Assembly: GCF_014466955.1 (NCBI RefSeq)
Contig: NZ_AP023396.1
Coordinates: 806,001-870,000 of the forward strand
Length of the DNA stretch: 64,000 nt
DNA from: Nocardia wallacei
Lineage (GTDB): Bacteria > Actinomycetota > Actinomycetes > Mycobacteriales > Mycobacteriaceae
Direction of reading: 5' to 3'
The notes under the pieces are model-generated. The model ran no database searches and had not been told where the DNA came from. It was given only the letters and a program-made list of their open reading frames with translations. A program made the translations under genes and the position numbers. This document shows, piece after piece, positions 15,602 to 23,630 of this stretch; within the stretch, counting starts at the first letter, position 1, and each line of letters begins with the position of its first letter.

Positions 15602-16822
15602 GTGAGGGAGAGTGGTGGGCGGTTCGGTGCTCGGCGTAATCGTGGTCTGGTAGGGGTCGGCCTTCTCTACCTGGCGACCAATATCGGGTATTCGTTCTTC
15701 TTTTTGGCCTTCGGCACGATTCTGCTGGAGGGAGGGGTGCCGCTGGGGACGGTCGCGCTGGTGAATCTCGTGGGAGTCCTGTATGCCGCCCGATTCCTGC
15801 TGGCCCCGATAGTCGACCGCCACGGGTCGGCTCGTCTCGGCCAGTATCGGGGATGGTTGATCTGTACCCAGCTCGGACTGCTCGTCGCCTTGGCCGGTCT
15901 GGCCCCGCTCGATCCGGTGCAGGACCTCCCCGCGGTGCTGGTGGTGATGGCCGTCGTGCTGGTGCTTTCGGCGTTCCATGACACTGCGCTCAACGGGTTG
16001 GCCGTTCGGTTGATCGCTCCGGCGGATCACGGCCTCGCCAATGGAATACAGATCGCCGGGGCGAGCCTGTCGGTACTGATCGGTTCCAGTGGCGCGCTGC
16101 TGCTCTATTCGCGGTCGGGGTGGACCGTAACCGTGTGTGCGCTCGGAGCTGTCTTTCTCGTGCCGCTGGGGTTGCTCACGCGTCTTCGCGAACCGTCGGC
16201 CGAGCAGCGGGAACGGCCGTCGGTGCTGTGGACCGCCCTCGCGGACTCGGTGCGGCAGCCGCGGCGAGTGATGTGGATTCTGGTGGTAATTCCGCTGTTC
16301 GGGCTCGCGGAATGGCTCGGCACGGCACCACAGTCGGCGATGATGCTGGATGTCGGCTGGTCGATGGGCCGGATCGCGACGGTGCAATCGGTGGCGATAT
16401 CGGTGCAAGTGGTGGCGGCCTTCAGCGCCGGGGTGATGATCAGCCGGTGGGGGCGGTCGGCGTGCGCACTCGTTTTCGGTACGGTCGGCGGGCTGAGCGT
16501 GCTGGCACTGCTGCCGCTGGCGGCAGGTGAAACCGTGTCGGTGCTCACGTCTTTCGCCGTGGTGGGAGTGGCCATCGCCTATGGCGCGAAAGTCACATGG
16601 TTCGCCACTATTTCGATGCAGATGGCACGCCGCGAGACAGCGGCTACCGATTATTCGGTCCCGATGTCGCTCGAGGGCGCGGCCGTTACAGTGATCAACT
16701 CGGCCGGGCTCGCTATAGCAGCGGCTGTGGGTTTCGTTTGGTTGCTCGCGGCCGCAGTGTTCGTCGCTGTGGTGGGAACCGGACTCGCGGCGGTGTGGGT
16801 ACGCGGGCGGGTGGGCCGCTGA
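15602..16822 (+). CDS. MFS transporter of the PAT group (YbtX/RhtX/FptX-like), probable siderophore permease
   Basis: The 406-residue protein has about twelve membrane helices. GLLYLATNIGYSFFFLAFGTILLEGGV and the following ARFLLAPIVDRHG match the first helices and loop of the AmpG/RhtX-like (PAT) branch rather than drug exporters. YbtX, RhtX and FptX accompany uptake of yersiniabactin, rhizobactin and pyochelin. It converges with an ABC half-transporter operon and shares an operator with it, the same gene set as ybtPQX. The start is GTG at 15602, about 125 bases after the operator. The siderophore substrate is unknown. Confidence 0.7.
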   Translation: MRESGGRFGARRNRGLVGVGLLYLATNIGYSFFFLAFGTILLEGGVPLGTVALVNLVGVLYAARFLLAPIVDRHGSARLGQYRGWLICTQLGLLVALAGLAPLDPVQDLPAVLVVMAVVLVLSAFHDTALNGLAVRLIAPADHGLANGIQIAGASLSVLIGSSGALLLYSRSGWTVTVCALGAVFLVPLGLLTRLREPSAEQRERPSVLWTALADSVRQPRRVMWILVVIPLFGLAEWLGTAPQSAMMLDVGWSMGRIATVQSVAISVQVVAAFSAGVMISRWGRSACALVFGTVGGLSVLALLPLAAGETVSVLTSFAVVGVAIAYGAKVTWFATISMQMARRETAATDYSVPMSLEGAAVTVINSAGLAIAAAVGFVWLLAAAVFVAVVGTGLAAVWVRGRVGR

Positions 16823-16852
16823 CGAGCGGCCCACCTTGTCGTGCGTATCGGG

Positions 16853-18601
16853 TCAGGCGTGCTGGGTGATACGCCAGCTCCGCGCTCGATGTGCATGCCC
16901 CAGGAGACGAGCGTAATAACTGTCGGTGGCTCGCAGTTGTTGTGGCGTACCGGTTTCGGCGATGCGGCCGGATACGTCGAGAGTGACGATCTGATCGGCA
17001 GCATCGAGGGTGGCCGGCCGGTGCGCGATGACGACGACGGTGCGGGCGGGATCACCGGCGAGTTCCGCGATGGCACGGCTGATGGCGTGCTCGTTCTCCG
17101 GGTCGAGGGCCGAGGCGGCCTCGTCTATCAGGACGATGGGGGCGTCCTCGAGCAGGGCTCTGGCGATGGACACCCGTTGCCGTTCCCCTCCGGATAGTGC
17201 GGAACCGCCTTCGCCGACGCGGGTGTTCCAGCCGTCGGGCAGCCGTTCCAAGAGATCCTCGAGGCGGGCGGCGCGGGCTACCCGTTCCAGGTCCTCGGCC
17301 GTTGCGTTCGGCTTCGCGATCCGTAGGTTTCCTTCGATGGTGTCGTCGAAAAGGTATACGTCCTGGAAGATGATGGCGATATGTCCGAGCAGGGTGGCTG
17401 GGTCGTAGTCGCGGACATCGACGCCGCCGATACGCACCGTCCCGCTGTCTGTGTCGAAGAAACGCGCGATCAGTTTCGTGATGGTGGTCTTCCCTGATCC
17501 GGAAGGTCCGATGAGCGCTGTGGTGCTGCCCGCCGGGCAGCGGAATCCGAGCCCGGTGACCGCGGGTTCAGCGCCACCCGGGTAAGTGAAGGTCACCTCG
17601 TCGAATTCGATATCCGCCGTGGCTATTTCCCGATGTGGAGTGTGTCGTGCCGGCAGCGTCGGCGTGTCCAGGAGTGTGCCGACCCGGCCGACGGCGTTGT
17701 CCATCGCATGCAGTGCGCCGATCAGTTCGATGAGGTTGCTCAACGGCTCCAGGAACCGGACAGCCAGGACGAGCAGTGCGATGGCCTCGGGGACGCCGAG
17801 TGAGTCCTCGAAGAGCAGAGCCGTGGTGAGCAGCAGTACGGCGAGGAAGCCTGTCAGCACCACAGCGGTGTAGGTGAGGTCGGGCACCATCGCGCGCCGG
17901 AGTCCGCGCTCGTAGACCCGCCGGTGTTCGTCCAGGGATCGCAGCATCGGTGCGGATCCGGTGCGGGCCCGTCCCGCCGCGCGCAGGACCGGTTGCGCCT
18001 GGCCCAATTCGATGGCTCGGCCGGCGATCTCCGCCGCGGCTCGTTCGAGATCTATCTCCACCGCCGAGTTGATCCGGCCCGCACGGCGTAGCGCGGTCAG
18101 CGCGATGGGCAGGACGAGTGCGAACAGAACGGAGATCCGCCAGTCGACCGCGGCCGTGACAGCGACAATGGTCAGCGGGGTGAGTATCGCGGTGATCGCG
18201 GGCCCTCCGGTGCTGACGGCGAGTTGGCCGATATTTCCGGCATCCGCGGTCAGTGCTCGGGTCAGCCGGGACTTGTTCTCCGGAGCGAACCAGCCGAGCG
18301 GCAGCTGGGCGGCATGCTGTACGAGACGATGCCGTAGCTGTCCCGAGACCTCGGACGCTGCCGTGAATCCGATAGGGGTCGCGACGACAGTAAGTGCGCC
18401 GTACACGAGTAGACCGATCGCCGCGGCCACCAGCCATGGTGCCGCTTCGGTGAAGTCGGGTTCCGGCTGCACCAAGGCTCGTAAGATGGGGATGAGCGTG
18501 CCGAGCAGCAAACCCTGGAGAACGGCTTGGGCGGCGTTGAGCGCGCCGAGGCGCGCAATCAGTCGCGGGTGCGGGACCAGCGAATATAGGTGGCGAATCA
18601 T
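16853..18601 (-). CDS. ABC half-transporter, membrane and ATPase domains fused (YbtP/Q- or IrtB-like)
   Basis: Residues 1-310 of 582 form a six-helix exporter-fold membrane domain; the rest is an intact nucleotide-binding domain. Visible motifs are Walker A (IGPSGSGKTTI), Q-loop (IIFQDVYLFD), signature (LSGGERQR), Walker B (IVLIDEAAS) and H-loop (IAHR). Half-transporters of this type import ferri-siderophores in YbtPQ and IrtAB despite the exporter fold. The ATG overlaps the preceding small ORF by four bases, so it is the last gene of a coupled three-gene operon. It probably pairs with the 599-residue half-transporter upstream. Confidence 0.85.
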   Translation of the reverse strand: MIRHLYSLVPHPRLIARLGALNAAQAVLQGLLLGTLIPILRALVQPEPDFTEAAPWLVAAAIGLLVYGALTVVATPIGFTAASEVSGQLRHRLVQHAAQLPLGWFAPENKSRLTRALTADAGNIGQLAVSTGGPAITAILTPLTIVAVTAAVDWRISVLFALVLPIALTALRRAGRINSAVEIDLERAAAEIAGRAIELGQAQPVLRAAGRARTGSAPMLRSLDEHRRVYERGLRRAMVPDLTYTAVVLTGFLAVLLLTTALLFEDSLGVPEAIALLVLAVRFLEPLSNLIELIGALHAMDNAVGRVGTLLDTPTLPARHTPHREIATADIEFDEVTFTYPGGAEPAVTGLGFRCPAGSTTALIGPSGSGKTTITKLIARFFDTDSGTVRIGGVDVRDYDPATLLGHIAIIFQDVYLFDDTIEGNLRIAKPNATAEDLERVARAARLEDLLERLPDGWNTRVGEGGSALSGGERQRVSIARALLEDAPIVLIDEAASALDPENEHAISRAIAELAGDPARTVVVIAHRPATLDAADQIVTLDVSGRIAETGTPQQLRATDSYYARLLGHAHRARSWRITQHA

Positions 18602-18879
18602 AGGGTTGTTCCTGTCTGCCAGGCGCGGTACGCACGGGCGAAAATTCCGTCGAGTTGCAGGAGTTCAGCGGCCGTGCCGCGTTCGGAGAGTCGGCCGTCC
18701 TGGAACACCGCGAAGGTTTCGGCGGTTCCGGTAGTCGAGGTGATACAGATCGTCAGTCCGTGCACCAGGCCACTCAACGCGGATTCGGGCGCGCATGTGG
18801 TGGTGTCGTCGGCGGGAAGGACGACCAGCGCGGCGCCGGGCAACCGCGGCAGTACTGCGAACGGCCGGTAGCGAGTCAT
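18598..18879 (-). CDS. 93-residue relic of an ABC ATPase, translationally coupled between two ABC genes
   Basis: The frame overlaps the upstream stop and the downstream start by four bases each. Its second half (AVFQDGRLSERGTAAELLQLDG, then ARAYRAWQ) aligns with the end of the upstream ABC protein (LVLDAGRVTERGTHAELLRLDG). No Walker A, signature or Walker B motif remains, so it cannot be an ATPase. The first half (ALVVLPADDTTTCAPESALSGLVHGLTICIT) resembles a degenerate Walker B to H-loop stretch. It looks like the worn end of a third ABC gene. It is kept open and coupled, perhaps only to link translation of its neighbours, perhaps as a small accessory subunit. Confidence 0.65.
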   Translation of the reverse strand: MTRYRPFAVLPRLPGAALVVLPADDTTTCAPESALSGLVHGLTICITSTTGTAETFAVFQDGRLSERGTAAELLQLDGIFARAYRAWQTGTTL

Positions 18880-20675
18880 CGGCCCTCTTCGTTGTGCTGC
18901 GTCCGCCACATTCGTGCGTACAAGCCGTCGAGGCGGAGCAGTTCGGCGTGTGTACCGCGCTCGGTGACTCGGCCGGCGTCGAGCACAAGGATCTGGTCGG
19001 CGGCGGCGATGGTGTGGAGGCGATGGGCGATGACGATCACCGTCTTGTCCTGCACCAGGCTCGATAAGGCTTGCTGGACAGCGGTTTCGCTGTCCGGGTC
19101 CAGGGCAGCGGTCGCTTCGTCGAGGATGACGATCGGCGCATCGGAAATGATCGCCCGGGCGATGGTCAGACGTTGACGCTCACCACCGGACAGATCGGCA
19201 CCGTCACCGAGCACAGTGTCGTAGCCGAGGGGAAGTGCTTCGATGACATCGTGTATCCGGGCTGCGCGTGCGGCATTACGAACAGCCTCGTCGTCTGCGC
19301 CGGGCGCGCCGATGCGAATGTTCTCGGCGACGGTATCGCGTAGCAGTGCTACGTCTTGGAAAACAAGTGACAGTGAGGCCAGCAAAGCGCTGGAACTCAT
19401 CTCGCGGATATCGACCCCGCCGATCCGGATCGCGCCCTGCGTGACGTCGTAGAAGCGGGGGATAAGGCCCGCAAGGGTCGATTTCCCCGCGCCGGAGGGG
19501 CCGACTACGGCTGTGACGGTCCCCGGTTCGCACACCACAGTGACAGCGTCCAACGCCGGGCTGCGGCCGTCGTAGGAGAAGGTGACTCGGTCCAGCTCCA
19601 CTCGGCTGCCGTTCGGGATCTGCGGCGTGGTGGTTTCGGGAAGCGGAGTGCGGGTCAGCAGCGACTCTATGTTCTGTGCTGCGCTGCGTCCCTTGCGAAG
19701 ACCTTGCGAACCGTGAATGGCAGGGTTGATCGCCGTCGGAAGGCCCACACCGACAATGAGAAACGGCAGAACATCAGCCATGGCTGCCGAACCGGTGTAC
19801 ACCAGCGCGATCCCGGCTCCACCCAGAACGGCGAGCAGTGTCATCTCCGAGGCGAGCAGGCGTGCGAATGCCGTGCTGTATCGCGTTTCGTTCGCCCACG
19901 CGGCCAGCGCGTGGGCATGTTCGGTGATCGCCTCGTCGAATCGCTGTTGAATGCGTCCACCCGTCCCGGCGGCCTTGACGACCGCGATGCCGTCCGCGAA
20001 TTCCACACCGGCCGCGCCGATTCGGGCTTCGGCGGCGAGCAACCGTTCCATATGTCCGGTCATCGACCGCATGGCCACCCGGTAGCTGATCCCCAGCAGC
20101 GCCAGTGCGCCGACAGCGACCGCTGTGAGGGTCGAGTCGACGAAGACCAGGTAGGTCACGCCGATCGCGACGGAGACCACAGCGCCGACCATCTCTCCCA
20201 GCGCGTGCGCGATGAGCTGGTGCATCTCCTCGAGGTCATTGGTCATCCGTTTGTTGACCTGTGCAGATCCGCTGGTGCGGAACCAGCCCAACGGCAGCGA
20301 GCCGAGATGGCGCACCATCCGTACTCGCAGTTCGTGCAGGAGTTTCGCGTCAGCGAAATGACCGAGTCGCGACGACCCGTAGACAAGCAGCAGGCGAAGT
20401 GCGGCGCCGAGGGCGCCGATCATCGCCCATGTCCAAGCCATCGGGGAAGAATTCTCCAGCCCCCGGTCCAGCACCGTCCGAGCGGTTTCCGCGACCGCAA
20501 TATAGGGAACGACGCCGCACGCCGACGCGGCCGCGGATAGGGCCGCGCACCCGATCAAGTGGGCACGAACCGGTTCGAGCAGGCGCGTCAGCGCCCCGAC
20601 CGGCGCGAGTCGATTACGCGGTGGCTCATCGGGCGGGCTTTCCGAGGGCATTGCGGGCGAGATGGTGGTGGTCAT
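18876..20675 (-). CDS. ABC half-transporter, membrane and ATPase domains fused (YbtP/Q- or IrtA-like)
   Basis: The ATG at 20675, preceded closely by GGAGG, gives 599 residues; the frame runs on to 20729 but there overlaps the operator. A membrane domain with six helices (from HLIGCAALSAAASACGVV) precedes an intact ATPase: VVGPSGAGKST, LVFQDVALL, LSGGERQR, IVILDEATA and IAHRLH. It has no siderophore-interacting (FAD-binding) amino domain, so it resembles YbtP/Q more than full IrtA. First gene of the leftward operon. The TetR operator and an IdeR-like box lie just upstream, which fits iron-linked uptake. Confidence 0.85.
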   Translation of the reverse strand: MTTTISPAMPSESPPDEPPRNRLAPVGALTRLLEPVRAHLIGCAALSAAASACGVVPYIAVAETARTVLDRGLENSSPMAWTWAMIGALGAALRLLLVYGSSRLGHFADAKLLHELRVRMVRHLGSLPLGWFRTSGSAQVNKRMTNDLEEMHQLIAHALGEMVGAVVSVAIGVTYLVFVDSTLTAVAVGALALLGISYRVAMRSMTGHMERLLAAEARIGAAGVEFADGIAVVKAAGTGGRIQQRFDEAITEHAHALAAWANETRYSTAFARLLASEMTLLAVLGGAGIALVYTGSAAMADVLPFLIVGVGLPTAINPAIHGSQGLRKGRSAAQNIESLLTRTPLPETTTPQIPNGSRVELDRVTFSYDGRSPALDAVTVVCEPGTVTAVVGPSGAGKSTLAGLIPRFYDVTQGAIRIGGVDIREMSSSALLASLSLVFQDVALLRDTVAENIRIGAPGADDEAVRNAARAARIHDVIEALPLGYDTVLGDGADLSGGERQRLTIARAIISDAPIVILDEATAALDPDSETAVQQALSSLVQDKTVIVIAHRLHTIAAADQILVLDAGRVTERGTHAELLRLDGLYARMWRTQHNEEGR

Positions 20676-20698
20676 GATCCTCCGTGTCCTAACTTGCG

Positions 20699-20740
20699 AC
20701 TGACCGTCAGTCAGTACGGTATTAGGCAACCCTCACCAAG
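20699..20740. promoter_or_regulatory. TetR operator plus IdeR-like iron box between the ABC operon and tetR
   Basis: ACTGACCGTCAGTCAGT at 20699-20715 is nearly identical to the site before the MFS gene. Seven bases on, TTAGGCAACCCTCACCAAG (20722-20740) matches 13 of 19 positions of the IdeR/DtxR consensus. Both lie between the divergent starts at 20675 and 20813. The TetR reading is strong because the site recurs; the iron box is a candidate. Confidence 0.65.
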
Positions 20741-20812
20741 GCAAGCGCGACCGAGGTCGCGACGGCTTGCGGAATGCGGCTCGGTAGTATCGGGCCGGCG
20801 AAGGGAGCGACT

Positions 20813-21376
20813 GTGACCCGGACGAAACCGCCGGCGCAGCGGCGTGGTGAGCTACTGGACGCGGCGGAACAACTGCTGGTGAACAAGGGCGTGGACGCAT
20901 TCACCGTCGACGACGTCACCGTCAGCGCCGGAGTCGCCAAAGGTACTTTCTACCTGCACTTCTCTAATAAGGCCGACCTGCTCAACGCCCTGCGTGACCG
21001 CTACGTACGCCGATTCGCCGACACCCAGCTCGCGGCCGCCCGGCGAGTTGCCGGAGTCGCCGGCATCGAAGAGTGGATGCGTGCGGGAGTAAGCGAGTAT
21101 CTGCGCGAAATCAGGTTGCACGATGTCCTGTTCCACCCGGCTACCTACGACCGCGAAGCGCCGAACCCACCCGTCGAAACGTTGACCCAACTACTCGCGG
21201 AGTTGCGGCCGGCCCCGCCCGACCCGCTGGCGACCGCAGTGATTCTCTACTCGGCGATGCACGGAGCGACCGACCATATCGCGCACAAGCCCGACGACGA
21301 GAATCGCATGCTCGACGCGCTGACCCAGCTCTGCCGAGATCTGCTGGCGCCTGGGGGAAGCAGACCGAGCAAGTAG
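20813..21376 (+). CDS. TetR-family regulator of the transporter locus
   Basis: GTG at 20813 with AAGGGAG five bases before it is preferred over an ATG at 20774, which lies within the probable promoter (TAGTAT at about 20785). The 187 residues start TRTKPPAQRRGELLDAAEQLL and contain the TetR helix-turn-helix (FTVDDVTVSAGVAKGTFYLHFSNKADLL). It is divergent from the ABC operon with a 17-bp palindrome between, and the same palindrome precedes the MFS gene. It probably represses all three transcription units. The ligand may be the siderophore or a related molecule (inferred). Confidence 0.85.
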   Translation: MTRTKPPAQRRGELLDAAEQLLVNKGVDAFTVDDVTVSAGVAKGTFYLHFSNKADLLNALRDRYVRRFADTQLAAARRVAGVAGIEEWMRAGVSEYLREIRLHDVLFHPATYDREAPNPPVETLTQLLAELRPAPPDPLATAVILYSAMHGATDHIAHKPDDENRMLDALTQLCRDLLAPGGSRPSK

Positions 21377-21525
21377 CTCGGTGCATGAATATGCCCGGGC
21401 GGTGAATCTTGCGAGAGCCTTGCCTTCTGTTTCCCAGGATCGAACCAGGGCAACCGTTTAGCCTGCGCATCGTCGGTTCTGTTGCTGATTGGTCGCGGAT
21501 TGAGAAATCAGGTTGACTTGAGGAA

Positions 21526-21645
21526 ATGTCATCGTACGTTGTGCCCCCGGCGGGGCTCTATAAGGATGGGACCGGTGTCGACCAGCGGTTTTCGTGGGGG
21601 ACGTTGACGATCGAAGCGGGTTTCGGCTATTCGACGTCGGGTTGA
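21526..21645 (+). CDS. 39-codon micro-ORF, copy 1 of a repeated module
   Basis: GAGGAA abuts the ATG at 21526. From the GTG at 21541 the peptide reads VPPAGLYKDGTGVDQRFSWG and then TLTIEAGFGYS, and the DNA is nearly identical to 28754-28858. In both copies the frame stops a few bases before the end of a convergent small gene on the other strand. The differences between copies change amino acids, so what is conserved may be RNA or DNA rather than protein. It could also be the 3' end of a formerly longer gene. Confidence 0.4.
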   Translation: MSSYVVPPAGLYKDGTGVDQRFSWGTLTIEAGFGYSTSG

Positions 21646-21855
21646 TCGTTATGGATCGGTCGATGGTGGATCGTCGGTGGTTGAGGCTTGTGGATGGGCC
21701 TGCCATTGGGTGATCTCGAGTAAGGCGCTGGCTTGTTGGCGGGCGAGGCGTTCGCCGTCGATGACGTGGATCTGGAAGGTGGCGGTCGGTTCGGGGCGCG
21801 GCGTCGTCGGGGGTGGGGTGTGTGCAGGGTGGGTCTGCTCGGTCATAGCCGTCAT
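21541..21855. repeat. left copy of a direct repeat bracketing the metal-resistance island
   Basis: The segment is repeated in the same orientation at 28754-29115. The first roughly 100 bases are more than 90% identical by eye, and the small-gene part is clearly homologous but has diverged. The spacing is about 7.2 kb, and everything between the copies is accessory metal-resistance or unknown genes. Confidence 0.7.
21649..21846 (-). CDS. small protein paralogous to 28903-29115
   Basis: The protein has 65 residues from the ATG at 21846 (an alternative ATG is at 21855). After a Thr/Pro-rich start comes a conserved core, EPTATFQIHVIDGERLARQQ followed by ASALLEITQWQ, and an Asp/Pro tail. The paralogue at 28903 shares PEPTA.FQI.V.DGE.LARQQAS..LEI.QWQ. 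No domain is recognised. The helical second half suggests a protein-binding element. Together with the convergent micro-ORF it forms the repeated module at both edges of the arsenic island. Confidence 0.6.
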   Translation of the reverse strand: MTEQTHPAHTPPPTTPRPEPTATFQIHVIDGERLARQQASALLEITQWQAHPQASTTDDPPSTDP

Positions 21856-21957
21856 TGTGCGTTGAGAGGAGACAGGCGGTTACGGGGTGGCGGGCGAAGG
21901 GTTTACGAGCTGTGGGTTGGGAAGGGTTCGGTGAGGCGTCGCGAGTGGCGAAATTCT

Positions 21958-23109
21958 TCAGGATCCGGTCGGCCCGGCGAACTCGCCGATCTGCCATGTC
22001 GGGCCGCGCAGTGTGACGAAGAGGTCGACCCATCCGGCTTCTTGTATCTGTTGGCCGAACGGGCCGATTGTTTCCCGTTGCTCGGCTGACCGGTTGGCGT
22101 AGAACATTGCTTCGGGGAAGTTGTCGAAGACGAATCGGATACACGACAGTGGCAGTGAATGGACCGAGGCTCCGGGTGGGGTGGAGTCTTCGGTGGGTCC
22201 AGCGAATCCCGACCCGTGGACTGTGTCGCCTGTCGCGTCGAGGACGCCGACGATTTCGAGATAGCCGGCTGGGAATTCGCCCCCGCCGTCAATATCGGAT
22301 TGGTTGTCTTTTGCCCGCCATACCGTGAATGTCACGTCAGGAAGTGTGTCGAACTTGAAGGTCGTGTTCGCAACGTCGTCTCGGGATTTGTCGAATACCG
22401 GTGCCGGGCCGACGACATCGCCTGCCTGGAATCCGTCGAGCGTCCCCAGCAGGGGAGCCGCTGTCGACCGGGGGACTTCTCGCCCGCTGCGACGCAGCGT
22501 TAGAAGAAGTTCCTCGGCGATGGTCCGCACGGATGCGTAGATTGGTGTCGGGATCGGTTCAGCCTCGGGGGCACCGGCGCCGAAGCGTTCGAATCCTGCG
22601 CTGTTCGAGTGTATGAGCGCGTGGGTCGTCTCGTTCAGCCGATCGATATGGGCCCCGCCGTCCTTGTTCGTGAGAGCCAGGACAAGGTCCTTCCGGCTGA
22701 ATTCGGCACCGTTGGCGTCGAGGAGAACGGGGCGACGCCACCAGTCGTCGAAGCTTACGTAACGAGTCGAGTTGGACTGTTCGATCTGATCAGCGGTTCT
22801 TGCCAGGAAAGTGATCCTGTCATCGTGACCGATGCCCATGGTCGTCAGTCCGGGGCTACGAGCGACGATGTTCGGATCGCGGTCGATGACCGGAGCGCTG
22901 TCTGCCCACCGGAGGCTGTCTTTGATCCCGAGTTGGTCCAGCAGGCTGTGACTGGCGCTGGTGTCGTGGACCAATACCCTGATGACGAGGGCGATGCGCT
23001 TCGATTCGGGTAGTTCACCCCCGTCGAAAGCAGTGGCCGAGCTGGCAAGGAAGCGCAGTTGCTCGGACAGATCCTTCTCGAGATCACGATCGCGAGGGTG
23101 AGTACTCAC
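21958..23109 (-). CDS. hypothetical protein, 383 residues, at the edge of the arsenic island
   Basis: The frame reaches an ATG at 23211; the GTG at 23109 is preferred because the 34 preceding residues look non-conserved, but neither start has a strong ribosome-binding site. The amino part is helical (DLEKDLSEQLRFLASSATAF, then KRIALVIRVLVHDTSASHSLL, then LGIKDSLRWADSAP). It is followed by mixed alpha/beta sequence with WWRRPVL and LVLALTNKDGGAHID. I recognise no named family. The gene faces arsR divergently but nothing ties it to arsenic. Confidence 0.55.
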   Translation of the reverse strand: MSTHPRDRDLEKDLSEQLRFLASSATAFDGGELPESKRIALVIRVLVHDTSASHSLLDQLGIKDSLRWADSAPVIDRDPNIVARSPGLTTMGIGHDDRITFLARTADQIEQSNSTRYVSFDDWWRRPVLLDANGAEFSRKDLVLALTNKDGGAHIDRLNETTHALIHSNSAGFERFGAGAPEAEPIPTPIYASVRTIAEELLLTLRRSGREVPRSTAAPLLGTLDGFQAGDVVGPAPVFDKSRDDVANTTFKFDTLPDVTFTVWRAKDNQSDIDGGGEFPAGYLEIVGVLDATGDTVHGSGFAGPTEDSTPPGASVHSLPLSCIRFVFDNFPEAMFYANRSAEQRETIGPFGQQIQEAGWVDLFVTLRGPTWQIGEFAGPTGS

Positions 23110-23234
23110 AACGCAACGATCGCACGAAAAGCGTAGATGGCAATCCCCCGGCCCGCCCGTCGAAGACACAGCCGTCACGAAGGGGGAGGACGGCCTGGGA
23201 GCTGAGTTCATCCGGTGTTCGCTTGGCCGACGGT

Positions 23235-23256
23235 ATCGATTGCTGTCAATATCGAT
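23235..23256. promoter_or_regulatory. candidate ArsR operator
   Basis: ATCGATTG-CTGT-CAATATCGAT is an interrupted inverted repeat (a two-base bulge in the right arm) ending three bases before the arsR ATG at 23259. The position suits autorepression by the ArsR protein; binding is inferred. Confidence 0.5.
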
Positions 23257-23258
23257 GT

Positions 23259-23630
23259 ATGTCGAAGTCGGAGTGGTCGCTCGGTGTGAGTGGGGCGTGT
23301 GAGGCTGGGCCGCTGGTCCGTCAGCCGTTGACCGGTGCGGATGCGGAGGAGCTGGCGGGGGTGTTCAAGGCGTTGTCGGATCCGGTCCGGTTGCGGTTGT
23401 TGTCTGCGATCGCTGCTCGGTCGGGTCGGGAGGGGTGCGTGTGTGATGTGTCCGATGGGTTCGACGTGTCGCAGCCGACGATCTCTCATCATTTGAAGGT
23501 GCTGCGCGAGGCGGGCTTGCTGACCAGTGAGCGGCGGGCGTCGTGGGTGTACTACCGGGTGGTGCCCGACGCATTGCAGCGGCTGTCGCAGGTGCTGGCG
23601 GTCGAGGCCGGATTCGAGGTGACCGCGTGA
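23259..23630 (+). CDS. arsR: ArsR-family arsenite-responsive repressor
   Basis: The 123 residues from the ATG at 23259 contain the ArsR/SmtB winged helix: FKALSDPVRLRLLSAIAA, then CVCDVSDGFDVSQPTISHHLKVLREAGLL, then a wing with RRASWVYYRV. The CVCD pair in the DNA-binding helix region is the As(III)-sensing site of classical ArsR proteins. Its TGA overlaps the GTG of the ACR3 gene, so the two are coupled, and a palindrome lies at its start. It represses the ars operon until arsenite or antimonite binds (family knowledge). Confidence 0.9.
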   Translation: MSKSEWSLGVSGACEAGPLVRQPLTGADAEELAGVFKALSDPVRLRLLSAIAARSGREGCVCDVSDGFDVSQPTISHHLKVLREAGLLTSERRASWVYYRVVPDALQRLSQVLAVEAGFEVTA

